This document shows positions 1-6,137 of a stretch of DNA of 6,137 nucleotides, in pieces. The first letter of the stretch is position 1. Every line of letters starts with the position of its first letter. Origin of the DNA: an uncultured Lacibacter sp. (GTDB lineage Bacteria; Bacteroidota; Bacteroidia; Chitinophagales; Chitinophagaceae); assembly GCF_946479605.1 (NCBI RefSeq), contig NZ_CAMLGT010000230.1, positions 1 through 6,137 on the forward strand, written 5' to 3'. The notes under the pieces are model-generated. The model worked only from the letters and a program-made list of their open reading frames with translations. It was not told the DNA's origin and did not search any database. The translations under genes and the position numbers were made by a program.

Positions 1-37
1 GTTACCTGATCAACAGCAGTATAACTTAAACGATCTA

Positions 38-52
38 ACGGCTTGCAGCCGT
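38..52. other. Small perfect hairpin downstream of the GH97 terminator
   Basis: ACGGCT at 38-43 and AGCCGT at 47-52 form a 6-bp perfect stem with a three-base loop. No T-tract follows on either strand, so it is not a convincing terminator. It probably lies in the intergenic region before whatever gene is left of the window. The rest of 1-66 shows no gene, RNA or clear promoter. Confidence 0.35.
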
Positions 53-66
53 ACCGACCAATTGAA

Positions 67-104
67 TAGAAAAATCCGGCGCAAACAAAACGTTCACGCC
101 GGAT
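67..104 (-). terminator. Intrinsic terminator of the GH97 gene
   Basis: Read on the minus strand, 104-74 folds as a 13-bp stem (5' ATCCGGCGTGAAC, 3' GTTTGCGCCGGAT, with two G-U wobbles) around a GTTTT loop, followed by TTTTCTATT. It begins 24 nt after the GH97 stop codon. The U-tract is interrupted, so it may be weaker than the other two. It shares the GAAC/GTTT inner arms with the terminators of the other two genes. The plus strand lacks a T-tract after the hairpin, so termination is predicted only in the minus direction. Confidence 0.85.
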
Positions 105-128
105 CAAATAAAAACCAGAAACCATAAA

Positions 129-2288
<2,160 letters not shown>

Positions 2289-2302
2289 TTAAGAGTCGGG
2301 CG

Positions 2303-2334
2303 TAAAGGTAGTTGTTTGCAACTTTATTAAACAA
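2303..2334 (-). promoter_or_regulatory. Candidate Bacteroidota-type promoter for the GH97 gene
   Basis: On the minus strand, TTG at 2334-2332 is followed after 21 nt by TACCTTTA (2310-2303). This fits the Bacteroidota -33 TTG / -7 TAnnTTTG pattern except for the final G. Transcription would start about 20-25 nt upstream of the ATG at 2276, a usual distance. No purine-rich Shine-Dalgarno sequence precedes the ATG (ACAACTATTGATT), which is normal in this phylum. The match is short and degenerate, so it remains a candidate. Confidence 0.35.
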
Positions 2335-2406
2335 CAGCCACAACTGACAGCGGTGAAGTTTTTGCTGTTCTGCCACTGATTTTTATCACTGAAAACGTTT
2401 GCGGCG

Positions 2407-2446
2407 AAAAAACAACCGGGCACAAACTTTCGTTCATGCCCGGTTG
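2407..2446 (-). terminator. Intrinsic terminator of the metallophosphoesterase gene
   Basis: On the minus strand, 2446-2413 folds as a 15-bp stem (5' CAACCGGGCATGAAC, 3' GTTTGTGCCCGGTTG) capped by a GAAA (GNRA-type) tetraloop and followed directly by six Ts (2412-2407). It starts 25 nt after the TAA stop. Two adjacent wobbles (U-G and G-U) lie in the inner stem, at the same place as in the terminator at 74-104. This separates the phosphoesterase transcript from the GH97 gene downstream. Confidence 0.92.
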
Positions 2447-2471
2447 ATATAAGATAAAATGAGAAGTCGGC

Positions 2472-3695
2472 TTAGCGGGGCGATTTTATTTCATATTCTC
2501 CTGCAATACTTCCATCATCTTTCAACATTTGAAGTTTGAGGCTCTGTTGGTTTGCTTTCACCTTAATTAAAGTACGGGTGCCCGGTTTCGGTCCGCCTCC
2601 AATGACAATGGGATAATTATGTTGCTCTTTTACGGGCGGATGAACACCGTAGGTATGTGTGTGACCTGCAATTACTAAGTCTATTTTGTATTGATCAAAC
2701 AGCGGCGAAAAAATTTGCTTGCAATGTCTTGACCCCTTATTGTCAAACGAATAAAAGGGAGGAATATGCATCATGACTACCCTATACTTTGCATTTTTAT
2801 ACATTCCTGATTGCATAATTTCTTCGAGCCATTTTGCTTGTTGCTCTCTATAAAGATCAGATTTATCGAAACCTGTATTTATCTCTTCTTCACCGGTATC
2901 TAAAGCAATTAATAAAACAGGGCCAAGCTGGCAATGAAAGAATTGATTTTTAGAATGCGTAAAATAATCTTTCAACTTGTGTGCAAAATTGCCTCTCATT
3001 TCATGATTGCCTCTCATGTATAAAAGCGGCTTTTCCGTTGCAAAAATGTCAGTACATGGTTTTATCAAATGCTCAATAATCTGTTCTTCACCTGATTGAA
3101 AGTTAAACATATCGCCGTTCAGATACACAAAATCAAAAGCATCGCTTTTATTTAATTGAAGTAAAGGCAAAAAAGAATCAGGCGTATCATGTATATCGTT
3201 TAAAACAAGCCAACTTACCTCTTCTGCCTGCTTGGGTGCAGTATTAAATTCATACACATCACTGTAAATAATCTCACCGTAAGTAATCGTGTCTTCAAAT
3301 TCGAATTTGAGTATTTCTTTTGATGCTACACGATAATGATATTGCTTATCTGCCTGTAATTCCTCTAATGTAATTTCATGAATGCGGTTGTAAGCATTTA
3401 CCAACCCATCGGTAACAGGAAATGCTTTCTTATCAAGGTTACCTTGCTCGCCATACTCAACCCAACTATAACTTGGTTTGTTTGTGATCCAACGTATGCT
3501 CATTTCATTTTGATGGATCGAATGCAAATAAGGCTTGGTAAGAAAAACATGCCTGTTCATTGGAGGAGGCTCTACCTCCGTTACCTGGTTGTTACGACCA
3601 CTATAATAAATGTATCCTATAGCTCCAACACCAACAACCTTTGCAGTGTTGACTATAAATTTCCGCCTATTTGAAGAAGGTTTTTGGTTTTCCAT
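2472..3695 (-). CDS. Tat-exported calcineurin-like metallophosphoesterase with FN3/PAP-like N-terminal domain
   Basis: Predicted dinuclear-metal phosphoesterase, 407 aa, probably acting in the periplasm or anchored to the inner membrane. The N-terminus has a twin-arginine motif (SSNRRKFIV, residues 7-15) followed by a hydrophobic stretch to about residue 31 without a clear AxA cleavage site, so retention as a membrane anchor is possible. Residues about 48-155 resemble the fibronectin-like N-terminal domain of purple acid phosphatases (SIRWIT, WVEYGE). The catalytic domain has the full metallophosphoesterase motif series: Asp167-x-His169, Gly194-Asp195, GNHE 229-232, His310 (MMHIPP) and GHTH 344-347. 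The first motif is DxH and the second lacks the tyrosine of the purple-acid GDxxY motif, so it is not a true purple acid phosphatase despite its N-terminal domain. The ATG at 3693-3695 is the natural start: an ATG 14 nt upstream is out of frame. Stop is TAA. The gene has its own terminator and candidate promoter. The substrate cannot be read from sequence; nucleotides, phosphodiesters or phosphomonoesters are all possible. Confidence 0.92.
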   Translation of the reverse strand: MENQKPSSNRRKFIVNTAKVVGVGAIGYIYYSGRNNQVTEVEPPPMNRHVFLTKPYLHSIHQNEMSIRWITNKPSYSWVEYGEQGNLDKKAFPVTDGLVNAYNRIHEITLEELQADKQYHYRVASKEILKFEFEDTITYGEIIYSDVYEFNTAPKQAEEVSWLVLNDIHDTPDSFLPLLQLNKSDAFDFVYLNGDMFNFQSGEEQIIEHLIKPCTDIFATEKPLLYMRGNHEMRGNFAHKLKDYFTHSKNQFFHCQLGPVLLIALDTGEEEINTGFDKSDLYREQQAKWLEEIMQSGMYKNAKYRVVMMHIPPFYSFDNKGSRHCKQIFSPLFDQYKIDLVIAGHTHTYGVHPPVKEQHNYPIVIGGGPKPGTRTLIKVKANQQSLKLQMLKDDGSIAGEYEIKSPR

Positions 3696-3747
3696 TTTTT
3701 GTCAGACATGATTTATCAACATAGCAGCAGTAGCTTTTGCTGATGGT

Positions 3748-3778
3748 CAATATTACAACCATCTACAGATAAATACAA
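3748..3778 (-). promoter_or_regulatory. Candidate Bacteroidota-type promoter for the metallophosphoesterase gene
   Basis: On the minus strand, TTG at 3778-3776 is separated by 20 nt from TAATATTG at 3755-3748, matching five of the six fixed positions of the -7 TAnnTTTG element. It would give a leader of about 45-50 nt before the ATG at 3695. It lies downstream of the S9 peptidase terminator, consistent with independent transcription. The leader just before the ATG is A-rich (GACAAAAA) with no Shine-Dalgarno sequence. Confidence 0.35.
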
Positions 3779-3784
3779 ATTAAG

Positions 3785-3833
3785 GTCGCTGTTTTCTGCC
3801 TGAAAGACCAGCGGTGCGAATAATTTCAGCGAC
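3785..3833. repeat. Nested, mutually exclusive inverted repeats upstream of the phosphoesterase promoter
   Basis: GTCGCTG at 3785-3791 is perfectly complementary to CAGCGAC at 3827-3833, with a 35-nt loop. Inside it, CTGAAA at 3800-3805 pairs perfectly with TTTCAG at 3824-3829. The two pairings share 3827-3829, so only one can form at a time. The segment sits between the peptidase terminator and the candidate promoter of the phosphoesterase gene. It could be an operator or leader structure, or chance. Confidence 0.4.
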
Positions 3834-3834
3834 T

Positions 3835-3868
3835 AAAAAATCGGGCACAAACTTTCGTTCGTGCCCGA
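3835..3868 (-). terminator. Intrinsic terminator of the S9 peptidase gene
   Basis: On the minus strand, 3868-3841 forms a 12-bp stem (5' TCGGGCACGAAC, 3' GTTTGTGCCCGA, one G-U wobble) with a GAAA tetraloop, then six Ts at 3840-3835. It begins 25 nt after the TGA stop, beyond a short tandem repeat. Sequence and geometry are nearly the same as the element at 2413-2446, but the outermost and one inner pair differ while still pairing. Confidence 0.92.
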
Positions 3869-3894
3869 CTCATCATTCATTACTCATCATTCAT
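3868..3894. repeat. Two-copy 14-bp tandem repeat between peptidase stop and terminator
   Basis: The 13-mer ACTCATCATTCAT occurs at 3868-3880 and again at 3882-3894, a 14-bp period with one spacer base. On the coding (minus) strand it fills almost all of the space between the peptidase TGA stop and the hairpin. It supplies in-frame TAA and TGA codons after the TGA. It looks like a local duplication; no function is evident. Confidence 0.8.
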
Positions 3895-6137
3895 CACTTC
3901 TTCCCCTTCACATATTTCTCCAGCCACATATGCTCTTCCCACAACAAATGCAGTATGTTTTCTTTGCCACGGTAACCGTGGGCTTCGTATGGTAAGCTTA
4001 CATAACGCACATTGCCACCATTTCCTTTCAACGCCTGGAACATACGCTCACTCTGGATAGGATATGTTCCGGTGTTATCGTCTGTATCGCCATGTACCAA
4101 CAGTATTGGTGTTTTTAATTTATGTGCATAGCTGAACGGACTCATATCAAAATACAATTGCGGCGCCTGCCAGTACGTACGGTCTTCGTTCTGGAAACTG
4201 AACGGTGTAAGTGTGCGGTTATACGCACCGCTGCGTGCAATACCGGCTTTAAACCAATTGGTGTGCGATAGTAAATGCGCCGTCATAAACGCACCATAGC
4301 TATGTCCGCCAACGCCCACACGTGTGCTGTCGCCCACACCCATCTCTGCTAATTTATCAATGGCAGCACGTGCATTCAATTTCAACTGCTCAATAAAATC
4401 ATCATTCGGTTTTTTATCTGCACTGGTTGCAACAATCGGCATTTCTGCATTATCCAATACAGCATAACCTTGTGTTACCCAAAAGATCGGGCTGCCCCAA
4501 CTGATGCGTGTAAACATATTTTTCGAACCACGCACCTGCGCCGCATCACGTGCATTGGTAAACTCACGTGGATAAGCCCACATCAGCACCGGTAACGGAC
4601 CATCTTTCTTTACATCATATCCTTTGGGCAAATACAGGTTGCCTGTTAAGTCTACGCCATCTGCACGTTTATAGGAAGTTTTCTGAACAGAGATTCCTTC
4701 CAGTTGTGGATAAGGATTTTTGAAATTGGTTACTTTCTTTCCACCGCCCGGTACAAAACCTTTCAACGTTTTCATGTAAAAGTTCGGTACTTCGGTTTGT
4801 GTTTCTCTTCTTGTAATAACAGTAAGACTATTACGATCAATGATATCTGTCACCATTTCGTATTCATCTTCTTTACAACGCCAGATAATTTCGTTCTTCT
4901 TTGTTGCAAGATCGAAGTAAGCAATGAAAGGCAGATCGCCTTTTGTAGAAGCTCCAGTTGTATTATTCATCAAAAGTTTTCCATCATGCGGAATCACCAC
5001 ATCACGACCGAAACTGTTTTTTTCTGACACAGGAAAACCAGGATTGTTATATGCATCGTTTGCACTACGCTCCTGCAACACTTCCATTTCACCGGTTGAA
5101 GGGTTTAACCTGCTGAGTTTTGTTTGTGCTTTGCTGCGCAATACTTCCTGTACCAATGCAAAGCTACTGTTGCCCCATGTGGTACCACCGTAACGCATTT
5201 TTGTTTTAAACAATTCTTTTGGTTGTGCAGTAAACGGCGCAGGCAATGCATACACTGCATCACGGTATTCTGCTGTGTTTTTGATCAAGCCCCCATCAAG
5301 CGGCTTTGCCCAAACAATTGTTGCTGCCTCATCGTCACGCCATTCAATACTGCGGGGAACATCAGCCACATTATCGTTTCCTGCAGGCGCTGTTTCAGAT
5401 GAAGGAAGCTTAGCAATTTCTTTTATGAACTTACCGGTTGCATCATGCACCGCAACAGTTGAATTAAAACCAAATGCAGGCACTACATAAGAAAACGGTT
5501 TGTGGATAGTACGCACCAACCAATATTTTTTATCGGGAGAAGAACTTACAGATGAATAAATAGCGGGCTGATTGATCTTTGTTTCAGCACCATTCACATT
5601 TTTCACCAATTGTGCTGTTGTAAAAAATTCGAACAACGCTTCATCGTAAGGTGATTTGATCATATCCTGGTAAGTGGGGCGTGGCGCTGCACTGCCGTAA
5701 CTCTCCTGAACGGTTGGGCCCTTGGGTGTAATCGGGCGCTTAGGCATTGCCGATGCAGGCTTGATGATGGTTTTATACAAGAGTGCATTGTCATCTAACC
5801 AACTGAAAGCGCTTCCTAACACAACATTCAAAGCCGTCTTGTTTATTTTCGTTGCTTTTTGTGTTGCAATATCCACCACATACAGATCAACATTCGAACC
5901 TGTGCTGTTCGTAAAAGCAAACTTCTTTTCGTTGGGGCTCCACGAAACTGCATTGGCCAGCATGTTTGCGGGAAGTCCGTTGATCTTGTACTCCTTACCC
6001 GAAGCAATATTCTTCAGCGTAAAATTGTTGATGTAATTCTGACGGCTTTGCGAAAAGTTAGCCGGATTAATTCGTAAACCGGCAACTCGTACTTCGGGCT
6101 GTCCCAACTCATCAACTAACGGATACATATTTCTTTC
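3894..6137 (-). CDS. S9 family serine peptidase, glutamyl endopeptidase (S9D)-like, N-terminus outside window
   Basis: Predicted prolyl-oligopeptidase-fold peptidase: a beta-propeller followed by an alpha/beta-hydrolase domain. Counting from the Met codon at 6126-6128, residues 1-470 are propeller-like, including SWSP-type blade repeats and a PKGPTVQE segment typical of this group; residues about 475-744 form the hydrolase domain. The predicted catalytic triad is Ser610 (GGHSYGAF), Asp683 (HGDTDDN) and His717 (YEAHGY). The stretches around the serine (GIARSGAYNRTLTPF, NEDRTYW) closely resemble, from memory, the plant chloroplast glutamyl endopeptidase family, MEROPS S9D, so cleavage after Glu is a reasonable guess, though untested. 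That Met is probably not the start: the reading frame is open to the right edge (Glu-Arg-Asn precede it), and the first visible residues (DELGQPEVRVAGLRINP) align with an internal conserved segment of the family. A leader and first propeller strands, perhaps 60-120 residues, are therefore missing. Stop is TGA at 3894-3896, with in-frame TAA and TGA backups 15 and 18 nt further on. Confidence 0.93.
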   Translation of the reverse strand, partial: ERNMYPLVDELGQPEVRVAGLRINPANFSQSRQNYINNFTLKNIASGKEYKINGLPANMLANAVSWSPNEKKFAFTNSTGSNVDLYVVDIATQKATKINKTALNVVLGSAFSWLDDNALLYKTIIKPASAMPKRPITPKGPTVQESYGSAAPRPTYQDMIKSPYDEALFEFFTTAQLVKNVNGAETKINQPAIYSSVSSSPDKKYWLVRTIHKPFSYVVPAFGFNSTVAVHDATGKFIKEIAKLPSSETAPAGNDNVADVPRSIEWRDDEAATIVWAKPLDGGLIKNTAEYRDAVYALPAPFTAQPKELFKTKMRYGGTTWGNSSFALVQEVLRSKAQTKLSRLNPSTGEMEVLQERSANDAYNNPGFPVSEKNSFGRDVVIPHDGKLLMNNTTGASTKGDLPFIAYFDLATKKNEIIWRCKEDEYEMVTDIIDRNSLTVITRRETQTEVPNFYMKTLKGFVPGGGKKVTNFKNPYPQLEGISVQKTSYKRADGVDLTGNLYLPKGYDVKKDGPLPVLMWAYPREFTNARDAAQVRGSKNMFTRISWGSPIFWVTQGYAVLDNAEMPIVATSADKKPNDDFIEQLKLNARAAIDKLAEMGVGDSTRVGVGGHSYGAFMTAHLLSHTNWFKAGIARSGAYNRTLTPFSFQNEDRTYWQAPQLYFDMSPFSYAHKLKTPILLVHGDTDDNTGTYPIQSERMFQALKGNGGNVRYVSLPYEAHGYRGKENILHLLWEEHMWLEKYVKGKK

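Noticed and set aside
3378..3674. Plus-strand 98-codon open frame
   Set aside because: It lies wholly antisense to the phosphoesterase leader and N-terminal domain, with no recognisable family; the minus-strand frame carries all the motifs.
4704..5490. Several overlapping plus-strand open frames of 71-107 codons
   Set aside because: They are antisense to the peptidase propeller, overlap one another in different frames and give cysteine-rich, low-information proteins typical of shadow frames.

Overview
The window reads as ordinary chromosome from a Bacteroidota bacterium, most likely in or near Chitinophagaceae. This rests on moderate to low GC, three protein types typical of the phylum (GH97 glycosidase, S9D-type glutamyl endopeptidase homologue, Tat-type calcineurin-like phosphoesterase), weak or absent Shine-Dalgarno sequences, and upstream sequences resembling the Bacteroidota -33 TTG / -7 TAnnTTTG promoter. 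The genus is inference.

Layout: three genes lie on the minus strand, so transcription runs right to left. Positions 3894-6137 hold an S9-family serine peptidase whose N-terminus lies beyond the right edge. Positions 2472-3695 hold a complete metallophosphoesterase with a twin-arginine leader and a fibronectin/purple-acid-phosphatase-like N-terminal domain. Positions 129-2276 hold a complete GH97 glycoside hydrolase of the inverting, SusB-like type. The gaps (189-204 nt) carry terminators, candidate promoters and short repeats. The last 128 nt hold only the GH97 terminator and a small hairpin.

Each gene is followed, 24-25 nt after its stop codon, by an intrinsic terminator, and the two complete genes each have a candidate promoter. 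They therefore look like three separate monocistronic units, not an operon. All three products are probably exported hydrolases (peptide, phosphoester and alpha-glucoside bonds), which suits a polymer-degrading lifestyle. Nothing in the window links them into one pathway, and no SusC/SusD pair or sugar regulator is present.

The most notable non-coding signal is that the three terminators are variants of one element. The inner stem (5' GAAC ... 3' GTTT) is conserved, a G-U wobble is kept in all three, the outer stem base pairs differ but still pair, and the distance from the stop codon is almost constant. I see no defence system, mobile element, CRISPR array or RNA gene.
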